In this document: piece by piece, positions 18,114 through 26,266 of the stretch | How the letters are laid out: each line of letters opens with the position of its first letter | Position numbering within the stretch: position 1 is the stretch's first letter | Source of the DNA: an uncultured Roseburia sp. | GTDB lineage: Bacteria > Bacillota > Clostridia > Lachnospirales > Lachnospiraceae | Direction: 5' to 3' | DNA: 61,694 nucleotides | Assembly (NCBI GenBank): GCA_947088675.1 | Contig: CAMUHN010000010.1 | Location: 1 to 61,694 of the forward strand | The notes under the pieces: generated by a model | The model's database searches: none | The model's input: only the letters and a program-made list of their open reading frames with translations | Told to the model about the DNA's origin: nothing | Made by a program: the position numbers and the translations under genes

Positions 18114-18650
18114 ATGGCAAAATATCGTAAATTAGGCAGAACATCCAGCCAGAGAAAAGCGCTGTTAAGGAGTCAGGTGACAGCTTTAATTTATCACGGA
18201 AAAATTGTGACAACGGAAGCAAGGGCAAAAGAGGTACGTAAAATTGCCGAAAGCATTATTGCAAAAGCCATCAGAGAAAAAGATAATTTTGAGGAAGTAA
18301 CCGTAAAAGCAAAAGTTGCCCGAAAAGATCAGGACGGCAAGCGTGTCAAGGAAGTGGTAGACGGTAAAAGAGTTACCGTCTATGATGAAGTGGACAAAAC
18401 AATTAAGAAAGATATGCCCTCACGTTTACATGCCCGCAGGGAAATCTTAAAGGTGCTTTATCCTGTAACAGAGGTTCCGGAGGAAAAAGCCGGACGTAAG
18501 AAGAACACAAAGGAAGTGGATCTTGTTGCAAAATTATTTGACGAGATTGCACCGAAATATGTGAACCGCAACGGCGGATATACCAGAATTGTAAAAATTG
18601 GCCAGCGTAAAGGTGACGGTGCGTTGGAAGTATTACTGGAATTAGTATAA
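18114..18650 (+). CDS. rplQ: 50S ribosomal protein L17, extended form
   Basis: L17 lies near the exit tunnel. The 178-aa protein begins MAKYRKLGRTSSQRKALLRSQVTALIYHGKIVTTEARAKEVRKIAESII and ends GGYTRIVKIGQRKGDGALEVLLELV, as expected. Typical bacterial L17 is about 115-130 aa. The extra 40 or so residues fall mainly between the TEARAKE helix and the LHARRE segment (about residues 58-98; KVARKDQDGKRVKEVVDGKRV), with a smaller insertion before the C-terminal domain. Such extended L17 is known from Lachnospiraceae. It is the last gene of the cluster. Confidence 0.96.
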   Translation: MAKYRKLGRTSSQRKALLRSQVTALIYHGKIVTTEARAKEVRKIAESIIAKAIREKDNFEEVTVKAKVARKDQDGKRVKEVVDGKRVTVYDEVDKTIKKDMPSRLHARREILKVLYPVTEVPEEKAGRKKNTKEVDLVAKLFDEIAPKYVNRNGGYTRIVKIGQRKGDGALEVLLELV

Positions 18651-18682
18651 AAGCTCCGGTCAGGGATCCAGCCCCCGGAGAG

Positions 18683-18738
18683 AAAAAACATCTGTGGGAC
18701 AATAGAAGCGTCTATTGCTCTGATAGATGTTTTTCTTT
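18683..18738 (+). terminator. Terminator of the ribosomal superoperon
   Basis: AAAAACATCT (about 18684-18693) pairs with AGATGTTTTT (18725-18734), with an inner CAATAGA-agcg-TCTATTG hairpin, and is followed by CTTTTTTT. It ends the rplQ transcript. Confidence 0.9.
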
Positions 18739-18787
18739 TTTTGCGTCTGTGTTAAGGCGTACACGAAAAAGCAGGAGGGGGAATGAT

Positions 18788-19687
18788 ATGGAACAGACAA
18801 ATATGCCGCAGCAGACAAAAGAGCGGCTTGCAGTGAAAGTTTCGGCAGTCAGTATCGTGGTAAACCTGATACTTTCGCTGTTGAAACTGGGCGCGGGAAT
18901 AGTTGGAAAATCGAGCGCGATGATCTCGGATGCCGTGCATTCAGCATCGGATGTGTTCAGCACAATTGTGGTAGTAATCGGCGTAAAAATGTCAGAAAAG
19001 GAAGCGGATCGAAATCATCCGTATGGCCATGAGCGGCTGGAATGTGTTGCGGCAGTGATTCTTGCCGTTTCACTTGCCGCGGTCGGAGCCGGGATTGGGA
19101 TTTCGGGCATAAAGAAAATAGCGGCAGGAAATTATGATATGCTGACTGTTCCGGGCAGGCTTCCGCTTTTTGCGGCAGTGGTTTCCATCGCCGCAAAGGA
19201 GTGGATGTTCTGGTATACAAGAGCCGCCGCGAAGAAAGTAAATTCAGGTGCATTGATGGCGGATGCCTGGCATCATCGCTCCGACGCGCTCTCTTCTCTT
19301 GGATCATTTGCAGGGATTTTGTTTGCCAGAATCGGATTCCCAGTGATGGATCCGATTGCCGGTGTAGTGATCAGTATCTGTATTCTGAAAGTGGCATGGG
19401 ATATTTTCAAGGACGGACTGGATAAAATGGTCGACCACAGCTGTGACGGTGAGACGGAACAGCAGATACGCGATACGGCGGGCAGTGTAACAGGCGTAGA
19501 GGGGATAGACGATCTTAAGACACGTCTGTTTGGGGACAAAATCTATGTGGATATGGAGATACTGGTGCAGCGGGAATTGAAACTGGGTGAGGCACATGAG
19601 ATTGCGGAAGAGGTGCACCATAATATAGAAGAAAAATTTCCTGCCTGCAAGCACTGTATGGTACATGTAAATCCAACCGAGAAATAG
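18788..19687 (+). CDS. Cation diffusion facilitator family transporter
   Basis: The 299-aa membrane protein is a CDF exporter that would move divalent metal (Zn, Fe, Mn or Cd) out in exchange for protons. The transmembrane metal sites SDAVHSASD (TM2) and ADAWHHRSD (TM5) show the D-x3-D and H/D-x3-D patterns. A cytosolic C-terminal ZT-dimer domain follows (residues about 210-299). The substrate cannot be decided. The ATG chosen follows GGAGGGGG closely. The stop TAG merges into repeat copy B. Confidence 0.9.
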   Translation: MEQTNMPQQTKERLAVKVSAVSIVVNLILSLLKLGAGIVGKSSAMISDAVHSASDVFSTIVVVIGVKMSEKEADRNHPYGHERLECVAAVILAVSLAAVGAGIGISGIKKIAAGNYDMLTVPGRLPLFAAVVSIAAKEWMFWYTRAAAKKVNSGALMADAWHHRSDALSSLGSFAGILFARIGFPVMDPIAGVVISICILKVAWDIFKDGLDKMVDHSCDGETEQQIRDTAGSVTGVEGIDDLKTRLFGDKIYVDMEILVQRELKLGEAHEIAEEVHHNIEEKFPACKHCMVHVNPTEK

Positions 19688-19768
19688 TGTGAGAAGAAGT
19701 TCTAAAGCTCACGCCAGAGGGCAAAACGCGAAACTGGTTCGCGCGCTTAGAACAACTAAGTCTCACAC
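19687..19768. repeat. Dispersed GTGTGAG element, copy B (nested inverted repeat)
   Basis: GTGTGAGA (19687-19694) pairs with TCTCACAC (19761-19768). Inside it GTTCTAA (19699-19705) pairs with TTAGAAC (19747-19753), and in the centre CGCGAA-actgg-TTCGCG forms a further hairpin. The left arm, GTGTGAGAAGAAGTTCTAAA, agrees closely with copy C at 33704. The element starts within the stop codon of the transporter gene and ends just before the convergent isomerase gene. The T run after it may let it serve as a terminator. Confidence 0.7.
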
Positions 19769-19783
19769 CAGAGTTTTTGATTT

Positions 19784-21289
19784 TTAAGCATCCAGAACGA
19801 CAGAGCGGATGTGAAGCAATTCAGAAACCTTTTTCAGAACCGATGCGTTATGGCCGACACTCATTGCAAAATGGTGTGTCGGGGCCTCGGCGAACCATTC
19901 GTCCATATAGGAGTCGGGGTCTTTTTTGAACCGAACCGGCGTCTGCGTATTACCGATGCGCATAATCGGGCCGTCGGTAGACTCTGCTTCCGTGATAATA
20001 AATTTAAGTTTTCCGTCCACTGTCTGTGTGCAGGAAAGATTTGTAATGGCGCCGGTGCGTACTTTTCCTTCCACCGAGATACCGGCGCCCTGTTTGCCGT
20101 GGTAAACACCCATACTGCGCAGGATGGGTTTGCCGCCGTCGCAGATGGCAAGATGGAACGGGCCGTCGTGGCCGAGCAGAATTGTTCCGTCTATGTAGTC
20201 TACGGTGACAATTTCGCAGAAACTGCCTCCCTTGTCCAGGATATCGCAGATTTTCATCGCAAGGCATGTTTTTAAGTCGCCCTCGCCGGCGCATGGGATG
20301 CCTTTTGCGGTCAAAAGCGAATGGCCGACAATAAATCCGCTCTGCAGGCGTTCGTAATCACTGCCCGGCGCTCCGTGATAATAGTAGGTGAGCGCGTCCA
20401 GATGATATTCCCGGACAAGCCGCTCCTGCGCGGCAGCAACTTTTGCAGACCAGTTCAGCTGCTCGTCGGTCGGAGCGCCGATGCGTTCGTCGGCAGAACT
20501 TTTCGCGCTGATTTCAAAAAAGTTTCGAATTTCTTCTAATTTCCCGTTGACCTCCTCTTCGGTCACATGTTCCAACATCCGATTCAAATCGCACATTTCA
20601 AGCACCTGAACGCTCGCGCCCGTCTGTGCGTGAAACATTGTAAAATCGCTGTACATATCGAGCATACCGTTGTATGTATTGCCGAGAAAACCAAAACGGC
20701 ATCCTTTCAGTCCGGCTTTTACGGACGCCGCCGCCACCCACTCGCCAATCTCTTTCCAGGCGCGTTCTGCCTGCGGAAAGCCTGCGGTATTTTCCTCGGT
20801 CAGGGAAATTTCCGGTGTGTGAGAAAGGCCAAGAAGTCCGTTTATGATATGGCAGGAGAGGCCATAGCGGTGAAAGGCATTGGAAAGTTCCGGAACGGGG
20901 CAGGCGCCGCAGTGAGCCAGCCATTCTCCGGTGGTTGTCTCTTCATAGTTGATGCGTGCGGTCGGCTGCAGGTTTAAAATCACGACCGGCGCCGGGCAGG
21001 CGCGGTGAATCGGCAGAACAGAGGCGCTGGTCACATAAGTTGCAGAATGCGCAAAAATCAGGTCCACATTGTTTGCGTTAAAATAAGCGCCGCAGGCTTC
21101 GCCCTCCTCCTCGCAGTCGACCAGACCGTAAAAGAAAACATCCGCATACATGGACGAGATGCGGTCGGCAATAAACTGTCCATAGTGAAGCAGACGTTCT
21201 CTCAGACCGGGGAATTGCGCCCAGTATGTTTTCAGTCCCATGGAATACAGGCCAATGCGGGGTTTTTTTGCAGGTTTCAATTTTTCCAT
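19784..21289 (-). CDS. L-fucose/L-arabinose isomerase family protein
   Basis: The 501-aa protein has the fold signature of the fucose/arabinose isomerase superfamily: an N-terminal Rossmann-like part (KPRIGLYSMGLKTYW and a segment on NLQPTARINYEE), then AGEGDLKTCLAMKI, TILLGHDGPFHLAI and a C-terminal THHFAMSVGH with candidate Glu/Asp/His metal ligands. Such enzymes interconvert aldoses and ketoses using Mn. No sugar transporter or kinase gene is adjacent, so the substrate is unknown and the protein may have another role. The gene is alone on the reverse strand, and AGGAGG precedes the ATG. Confidence 0.8.
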   Translation of the reverse strand: MEKLKPAKKPRIGLYSMGLKTYWAQFPGLRERLLHYGQFIADRISSMYADVFFYGLVDCEEEGEACGAYFNANNVDLIFAHSATYVTSASVLPIHRACPAPVVILNLQPTARINYEETTTGEWLAHCGACPVPELSNAFHRYGLSCHIINGLLGLSHTPEISLTEENTAGFPQAERAWKEIGEWVAAASVKAGLKGCRFGFLGNTYNGMLDMYSDFTMFHAQTGASVQVLEMCDLNRMLEHVTEEEVNGKLEEIRNFFEISAKSSADERIGAPTDEQLNWSAKVAAAQERLVREYHLDALTYYYHGAPGSDYERLQSGFIVGHSLLTAKGIPCAGEGDLKTCLAMKICDILDKGGSFCEIVTVDYIDGTILLGHDGPFHLAICDGGKPILRSMGVYHGKQGAGISVEGKVRTGAITNLSCTQTVDGKLKFIITEAESTDGPIMRIGNTQTPVRFKKDPDSYMDEWFAEAPTHHFAMSVGHNASVLKKVSELLHIRSVVLDA

Positions 21290-21323
21290 ATGGTGTCCTC
21301 CTGTCTTTTCGTGGAATCATTTC

Positions 21324-21352
21324 TTGAAAAATGTGTTATTTCTATATATAAT
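21324..21352 (+). promoter_or_regulatory. Sigma-A promoter of the flavoprotein gene
   Basis: TTGAAA (21324-21329) and TATAAT (21347-21352) are 17 bp apart, about 32 bases before the start codon of the oxidoreductase, in the divergent gap with the isomerase gene. Confidence 0.75.
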
Positions 21353-21384
21353 ACAATATAACAGAACAGAAAGGAAAGCAAGAC

Positions 21385-22752
21385 ATGTATGATGTAATTA
21401 TTATCGGTGCGGGTCCGGGTGGTATTTTTACCGCCTACGAACTGACAAAGCGGGACAAAAGCAAAAAAGTCGCGGTGTTTGAGGCCGGAAGTCCGCTGGA
21501 AGAACGACGCTGTCCGATTGACGGTGAAAAAGTGAAATCCTGCATTCGCTGCAGGACGTGTGCGATTATGAGCGGTTTTGGCGGCGCCGGTGCATTTTCC
21601 GACGGGAAATACAATATTACAAATGATTTCGGAGGCACGCTGTTTGAATATATCGGGAAGAACAAGGCGCTGGAACTGATGCACTATGTCGATGAGATCA
21701 ATGTATCGCATGGCGGTCAGGACGCTAAAATGTATTCGACTGCCGGCACAAAATTTAAAAAGCTGTGTATGCAGAATAAGCTCACACTGTTGGACGCGTC
21801 GGTGCGCCATCTCGGAACTGATATTAATTATATCGTATTGAAGAACCTGTACGACGAATTGAAAGATAAAGTTGATTTTTATTTCAATACGCCGGTAAAG
21901 CGGATTTTGCAGATCAATGACGGATATCGTGTTCTTTACGGGGAAAAAACAAAGGATTGCAGAAAATGTGTCGTTTCTGTCGGACGCAGCGGCAGTAAAT
22001 GGATGGAGAGTGTCTGTGAGGAAATGCAGATCCCGACAAAATCAAATCGTGTTGACATCGGTGTGCGTGTAGAACTGCCGGCCGTAATCTTTTCACATCT
22101 GACGGACGAATTGTATGAGAGCAAGATTGTCTATCGAACTGAAAAATTTGAGGACAGGGTGCGCACATTCTGTATGAACCCATATGGGATTGTCGTGAAC
22201 GAAAATACAAACGGCATTGTGACCGCAAACGGGCACAGCTATGAGGACCAGAATATGCGCACCGAAAATACGAATTTTGCCCTTCTTGTGGCCAAACATT
22301 TTTCGGAGCCGTTTAAAGACAGCAACGGCTACGGGGAAAGTATTGCAAGACTTTCCAATATGCTTGGCGGCGGTGTGATTGTACAGCGTTTCGGCGATCT
22401 TGTACGCGGCAGAAGAAGCACGGAAAAGAGGATTCTGGAAGCGACTGTGCGGCCGACCCTTGCAGCTACGCCCGGCGATTTAAGCCTTGTATTGCCAAAA
22501 CGTATTTTAGACGGGATTATGGAGATGATCTATGCGCTTGATAAAATTGCGCCGGGCACAGCAAACGACGATACGCTGCTCTATGGTGTGGAGGTAAAAT
22601 TTTATAATATGGAAGTGGAAATTGACGAAAATCTGGAAACGAGAAAGACGGGGCTATATGTGATCGGGGACGGAAGCGGCGTCACGCATTCCCTCTCGCA
22701 TGCGTCTGCAAGCGGCGTCTATGTGGCGGAGAAGATTTTAGAAAACGGGTAG
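21385..22752 (+). CDS. FAD-dependent oxidoreductase (COG2509-like)
   Basis: The 455-aa protein begins with a dinucleotide-binding motif, DVIIIGAGPGGIFTAYEL. Next comes a Cys-rich stretch (CPIDGEKVKSCIRCRTC) and GGAGAFSDGKYN, then near the C-terminus a second FAD contact, GLYVIGDGSGVTHSLSHASASG. This pattern fits the family of uncharacterised FAD-dependent dehydrogenases found in many anaerobes. The substrate is unknown. The four closely spaced cysteines could form a redox or metal site; this is inference. AAAGGAAAG lies upstream, and the HAD gene follows within 17 bp. Confidence 0.85.
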   Translation: MYDVIIIGAGPGGIFTAYELTKRDKSKKVAVFEAGSPLEERRCPIDGEKVKSCIRCRTCAIMSGFGGAGAFSDGKYNITNDFGGTLFEYIGKNKALELMHYVDEINVSHGGQDAKMYSTAGTKFKKLCMQNKLTLLDASVRHLGTDINYIVLKNLYDELKDKVDFYFNTPVKRILQINDGYRVLYGEKTKDCRKCVVSVGRSGSKWMESVCEEMQIPTKSNRVDIGVRVELPAVIFSHLTDELYESKIVYRTEKFEDRVRTFCMNPYGIVVNENTNGIVTANGHSYEDQNMRTENTNFALLVAKHFSEPFKDSNGYGESIARLSNMLGGGVIVQRFGDLVRGRRSTEKRILEATVRPTLAATPGDLSLVLPKRILDGIMEMIYALDKIAPGTANDDTLLYGVEVKFYNMEVEIDENLETRKTGLYVIGDGSGVTHSLSHASASGVYVAEKILENG

Positions 22753-22769
22753 GAGAAATGGGGGACGTT

Positions 22770-23522
22770 ATGTACTGGAATTTTATATTTGATCTGTACG
22801 GAACATTGGTTGATATCAAAACAGACGAGGAACAGGAATCGCTGTGGGACAAAATGACGGAATTTTACGGTTTTTCCGGCGCTGTCTATGAGAAACAGGA
22901 GCTGAGAGAACAGTACGCGGCGCTTTGTAAAAAGGAGACGGATGAACTGTGCCAGCGGATTGCGCAGACAAGGGGAAAAATCGTATATCCGGAGATACAG
23001 ATTGACCGCATTTTTCGTCTTTTATATGAAAAAAAGGGGATCAGTGCAGGAATGGAGCTTTTGACGGCAACCGCAAAAATGTTCCGCATTTTATCGACAG
23101 AATATATCAGGCTCTATGATGGCGCGCTCGAAGTTCTTTCTTATTTAAAAGGACATGGAAAGCATGTCTTTTTGCTGTCGAATGCGCAGTATATTTTTAC
23201 GGCCTATGAAATTAACTACCTGGGGCTTACCGAATATTTCGACGGCATTATACTTTCTTCGTGTGAATCCTGCAAAAAGCCGGATCCGGCTTTTTTTGAA
23301 ACGCTGCTTTGCCGCTATAAATTAAAAAAAGAAGAGTCCGTAATGATTGGAAACGAGGGAGAAACAGATATCAAAGGCGCCGCTTCTGCGGGGATAGACA
23401 GCCTGTATCTATCGTCAAATTTGTCGCCGGAAAAGGATGACGTAAGCTGCATAAAAGCGGATTATGTCATCCCTGATGGTAATTTGCGCGATGTGATCCG
23501 GCTGCTCTGCCCGGTCAGATAG
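22770..23522 (+). CDS. HAD-superfamily hydrolase
   Basis: The 250-aa protein has the HAD motifs in order: motif I FDLYGTLVDIKT (residues 7-18, with a Tyr in place of the common Gly/Ala), motif II FLLSNAQ, motif III Lys in CKKPDPAFF, and motif IV MIGNEGETDIKGA. It is a probable phosphatase of the YjjG/phosphoglycolate type; the substrate is not evident. The ATG chosen has GGGGG five bases upstream. An ATG four codons earlier is too close to its AGGAGA. It is likely co-transcribed with the flavoprotein gene. Confidence 0.88.
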   Translation: MYWNFIFDLYGTLVDIKTDEEQESLWDKMTEFYGFSGAVYEKQELREQYAALCKKETDELCQRIAQTRGKIVYPEIQIDRIFRLLYEKKGISAGMELLTATAKMFRILSTEYIRLYDGALEVLSYLKGHGKHVFLLSNAQYIFTAYEINYLGLTEYFDGIILSSCESCKKPDPAFFETLLCRYKLKKEESVMIGNEGETDIKGAASAGIDSLYLSSNLSPEKDDVSCIKADYVIPDGNLRDVIRLLCPVR

Positions 23523-23530
23523 CGGCATTT

Positions 23531-24112
23531 TTACTGTTTATAAATCCCGTTTACGGTTGTACGGAACACAACATCTTTTCCGGCAAGCTCCTCGTGATAA
23601 TTTTCCGGAAACGTCAGGTTTAAATCGAAAGTCTCGCCGACCGCGTGGCCGATAATGCCCTCTTCAAAGCCGTCGATATACGATCCGGAACCGATGAGAA
23701 GATCCGTTCCCATACCCATGGTGTTTCCGCCCTCAAATTCAACCCCGTCAATGGTACCGACATAATCAAGATTAATGTGGTCGCCGTTTTGAATGACAAC
23801 ACCTTCCGTCGTATCAAGTGCGGGATCTTCCCCGTCGGCGGAAACGGGTTCCTGATTGTCGTCCGCTGACGCGTCTTCCGGTTCGGCGTCATTTTCCACT
23901 GTCGTATTCCCGTTGTCGGCATTGTCTGCAGCGGGTGCGCCTGTGCCTCCTCCCGAGGTTGCGACTGCGACGATCACGACGATTAAGACCAGGACGGCGC
24001 CAACGATCGGCGCCCAGATTTTTGCCATGGATTTGACTTTTGCGCGCTGAGCGTCTTTTGCGCGCTGTTTTGCACGCATTTCCTGTGCGAGTTTTTTGTT
24101 TTCTTTTTTCAT
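23531..24112 (-). CDS. Membrane-anchored FKBP-type peptidyl-prolyl isomerase
   Basis: The 193-aa protein has a basic cytosolic N-terminus (about 35 residues), one transmembrane segment (WAPIVGAVLVLIVVIVAVATS), an acidic low-complexity linker (residues about 65-105), and a C-terminal FKBP-like domain: GDHINLDYVGTIDGVEFEGGN, GSGSYIDGFEEGIIGHAVGETFDLNLTFPENY. The domain would sit outside the membrane and assist folding of exported proteins. The start is the Met before KKENKK, with GGAAAGGAA upstream; an earlier in-frame Met lacks a ribosome-binding site. Confidence 0.82.
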   Translation of the reverse strand: MKKENKKLAQEMRAKQRAKDAQRAKVKSMAKIWAPIVGAVLVLIVVIVAVATSGGGTGAPAADNADNGNTTVENDAEPEDASADDNQEPVSADGEDPALDTTEGVVIQNGDHINLDYVGTIDGVEFEGGNTMGMGTDLLIGSGSYIDGFEEGIIGHAVGETFDLNLTFPENYHEELAGKDVVFRTTVNGIYKQ

Positions 24113-24230
24113 ACAAACAATTCCTTTCCGTGATGATAACAAAGATTATAGCAGAATATTGTGAAAAATGTTGAATTTTTTGAAGATTTTATAAAATTTC
24201 CGGTAATTGCGGTATTTCTGGGGATTTTTC

Positions 24231-24259
24231 TTGACAAAGGATAGGAAAACAAGTATAAA
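24231..24259 (+). promoter_or_regulatory. Sigma-A promoter of hup
   Basis: A consensus TTGACA (24231-24236) and TATAAA (24254-24259) are 17 bp apart, about 70 bases before the HU start. Confidence 0.8.
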
Positions 24260-24328
24260 TATGAAGTAAGATATTTTTGGAAATATCAAAAAGAATACAT
24301 TTTGAAATCCAGAGGAGGAATTTTAAAC

Positions 24329-24604
24329 ATGAACAAATCAGAATTAGTTGCAGCGATGGCGGAGAAGACTGAATTAAGTAAAAAAGATGCGGAAGCGGCT
24401 CTTAAGGCATTTACCGATGTTGTTGCAGAAGAATTGAAAAAGGGGGAAAAAATCCAGCTGGTAGGATTTGGCACATTTGAAGTATCCGAGCGTGCAGAGC
24501 GTACAGGCAGAAATCCGCAGACAGGTAAAGATATGGTAATTCCGGCATCCAAAGCTCCGAAATTCAAAGCAGGGAAAGCACTGAAAGATATGGTAAATGC
24601 ATAA
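24329..24604 (+). CDS. hup: DNA-binding protein HU
   Basis: HU is a histone-like dimer that bends DNA. The 91-aa protein is full length: [28 protein letters not shown], then [50 protein letters not shown] with the DNA-binding arm RNPQTG. AGGAGG is nine bases upstream. It has its own promoter and terminator, so it is monocistronic. Confidence 0.97.
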   Translation: MNKSELVAAMAEKTELSKKDAEAALKAFTDVVAEELKKGEKIQLVGFGTFEVSERAERTGRNPQTGKDMVIPASKAPKFKAGKALKDMVNA

Positions 24605-24629
24605 GATTTGTATAAAAATAGTTTGAAAG

Positions 24630-24667
24630 AAAGTGGGTTTTCGAAGAGGAGGGCCCGCTTTTTCTTC
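24630..24667 (+). terminator. Terminator of hup
   Basis: AAAGTGGG (24630-24637) pairs with CCCGCTTT (24654-24661) with one G-T pair, and is followed by TTTCTT. Confidence 0.75.
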
Positions 24668-24782
24668 TTATGGGAAAGATCATTTTCATGCGAAGTGTGA
24701 AAGCTCCTTAATTTCCGGTAAGAGAAAAGCATTCCAGAAGGATGCGCACTGCGCGCGAAAGGGCAAAGATGAGGTGTATTAT

Positions 24783-25025
24783 ATGAGACTGGACAAATTT
24801 TTAAAAGTATCGCGCCTGATCAAACGGCGCACAGTTGCAAATGAGGCTTGCGACGCCGGCCGGGTCAAAGTGAATGACAATCCCGCGAAAGCGTCCACGC
24901 AGGTGAAAGTGGGAGATGTGATCGAGATTGCGTTTGGGACAAAAGCGGTCAGGGCGCGTATTTTAAATATTGCGGATACCACAAAAAAGGACGAGGCAAA
25001 AGATTTATTCGAATACTTGTCATAA
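24783..25025 (+). CDS. rqcP: S4-domain protein RqcP (YabO/Hsp15-like)
   Basis: The 80-aa protein is essentially one S4 RNA-binding domain: MRLDKFLKVSRLIKRRTVANEACDAGRVKVNDNPAKASTQVKVGDVIEI. In B. subtilis, RqcP (YabO) works with RqcH in ribosome-associated quality control, adding Ala tails on stalled 50S subunits. The order rqcP-yabP-yabQ-divIC here is the same as in Bacillus, which supports the name. The in-frame region upstream of the ATG has no family sequence. The ribosome-binding site is GATGAGGTG. Confidence 0.92.
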   Translation: MRLDKFLKVSRLIKRRTVANEACDAGRVKVNDNPAKASTQVKVGDVIEIAFGTKAVRARILNIADTTKKDEAKDLFEYLS

Positions 25026-25032
25026 AAACCGG

Positions 25033-25066
25033 AACCTCCTAATAATATAATGCAAGGGAGGAGGTT
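25033..25066 (+). promoter_or_regulatory. Hairpin that covers the yabP ribosome-binding site
   Basis: AACCTCCT (25033-25040) pairs perfectly with AGGAGGTT (25059-25066), and GG/TT wobbles extend it. The right arm contains the Shine-Dalgarno GGGAGGAGG of yabP, so the folded RNA would hide it. The T run after the arm means it could also act as a weak terminator. Confidence 0.55.
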
Positions 25067-25070
25067 TTGT

Positions 25071-25361
25071 ATGGAAGAGAGAAATACAACTGCGGTAAAA
25101 TCACATAAAGTATTGTTGGCAAATCGCAAAAGCGGCGCGTTTTGCGGTGTTGTGGATGTGCTCTCATTTGATGTGTCAGAGATACTCTTAGAGACGGAAA
25201 TGGGTATGCTCCTGATCAAAGGAGAGGATCTGCATGTCAACCGGTTAAGCCTGGAAAAAGGCGAGGTCGATATCGAAGGACGCATTGACTCGCTGGTCTA
25301 TTCGGAAGTAAAAAGTGCGGGAAAACAGGCGGAGTCGTTTTTCGGAAGATTATTTAAATAA
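25071..25361 (+). CDS. yabP: Sporulation protein YabP
   Basis: The 96-aa protein fits YabP, a mother-cell sporulation protein needed for normal spore development. It has HKVLLANRKSGAFCGVVDVLSFDVSEILLETEMGMLLIKGEDLHVNRLSLEKGEVDIEGRIDSLVY, the family core. The ATG follows GGGAGGAGG. Its stop overlaps the yabQ start as TAATG. In Bacillus, yabPQ are under sigma E; a sigma E promoter was not identified with confidence here. Confidence 0.92.
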   Translation: MEERNTTAVKSHKVLLANRKSGAFCGVVDVLSFDVSEILLETEMGMLLIKGEDLHVNRLSLEKGEVDIEGRIDSLVYSEVKSAGKQAESFFGRLFK

Positions 25362-25813
25362 TGAACATACAGGAGTCGATTGGGCAGGAGGCGGTGCTGC
25401 TTGGCATTTCCGTTCTGCTTGGCGCCGCGCTTTTTCTGATATATGATGTTCTGCGCATTTTCCGGAGGATTTTCCCGCACGGAACGATCTGGATTGGCAT
25501 AGAAGATTTCTTTTATTGGATTTTGTGTACGGCGGCTGTTTTTGTAATGCTCTATCGGGAAAACGACGGGATGGTGCGGGGATTCTCACTCGGCGGCGTT
25601 GTGATCGGGATGGCGCTGTACTATTTTCTGCTCAGCCGTTTTGTCATTCAGATACTGGTAAAGATCCTCAGGACAATCCTTGGTTTTTTTTGTAAGACAG
25701 GATCCGTTTTGTTCTCGCCGTTTCGCAGGGTGGGCGGAAAGATTTTTCATTTTATAAAAAAACGGTTGAAAAAGATTGTAAAAGCGATTAAAATAGGAAT
25801 CAGCAAACGGTAA
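25361..25813 (+). CDS. yabQ: Spore cortex biosynthesis protein YabQ
   Basis: YabQ is a membrane protein required for spore cortex formation. The 150-aa protein has several hydrophobic segments: EAVLLGISVLLGAALFLIYDVLRI, IEDFFYWILCTAAVFVMLY, and GVVIGMALYYFLLSRFVIQIL. It ends in a basic tail rich in Lys (IKKRLKKIVKAIKIG). It overlaps yabP by one base and is followed by divIC, which matches the Bacillus order. Confidence 0.92.
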   Translation: MNIQESIGQEAVLLGISVLLGAALFLIYDVLRIFRRIFPHGTIWIGIEDFFYWILCTAAVFVMLYRENDGMVRGFSLGGVVIGMALYYFLLSRFVIQILVKILRTILGFFCKTGSVLFSPFRRVGGKIFHFIKKRLKKIVKAIKIGISKR

Positions 25814-25838
25814 CAGACCGGAAAGGTGTGAAAATCAT

Positions 25839-26141
25839 ATGACAGGCAGAAGAAAAAGGAAAGACAATAATCGGGCAGGGAAGTTCTGCATCAGCACGAT
25901 TGTCATCATTTTCGGTGCAGTTATGACGGTGCAGATCATACGTGTTTACCAGAAAGATCAGATCTATCTCGCAAAACAGGCCCAGCTGGAAAAGCAGCTT
26001 GCCGAGGAGCAGGCCAGACAGAGCGAGCTGGAAGAGTTTGAAAATTATACGAAATCACAGGAATACATAGAAGATATTGCGCAGACAAAATTAGGACTTG
26101 CCTACGAGGATGAGATTATTTTTAAGGAGATCCAGCAATAG
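25839..26141 (+). CDS. divIC: Septum formation initiator DivIC/FtsB-like
   Basis: The 100-aa protein has a short basic cytosolic N-terminus, a transmembrane segment (FCISTIVIIFGAVMTVQII), and an extracellular coiled coil (KDQIYLAKQAQLEKQLAEEQARQSELEEFENY), then the typical YIEDIAQTKLGLAYEDEIIFKE end. DivIC/FtsB forms the divisome core with FtsL and DivIB. A clear terminator follows, ending the rqcP-yabP-yabQ-divIC unit. Confidence 0.93.
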   Translation: MTGRRKRKDNNRAGKFCISTIVIIFGAVMTVQIIRVYQKDQIYLAKQAQLEKQLAEEQARQSELEEFENYTKSQEYIEDIAQTKLGLAYEDEIIFKEIQQ

Positions 26142-26149
26142 AGAGCAAT

Positions 26150-26184
26150 CCCCCGAACGTACTTTGGTACAATCGGGGGTTTTT
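26150..26184 (+). terminator. Terminator after divIC
   Basis: CCCCCGA pairs with TCGGGGG, with an inner GTAC-tttg-GTAC, and is followed by TTTTTC. Confidence 0.93.
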
Positions 26185-26266
26185 CTTTTTGTGTGCAGGG
26201 TGCGTAAGGAATCAGCGGTTTTGCTGCGCACACCCTGCGCGGCGGGCAGTGGAGACCGTCATTTTC

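Noticed and set aside
24633-24782. In-frame extension upstream of rqcP
   Set aside because: It runs through the hup terminator and adds no family sequence; the ATG at 24783 starts the S4 domain exactly.
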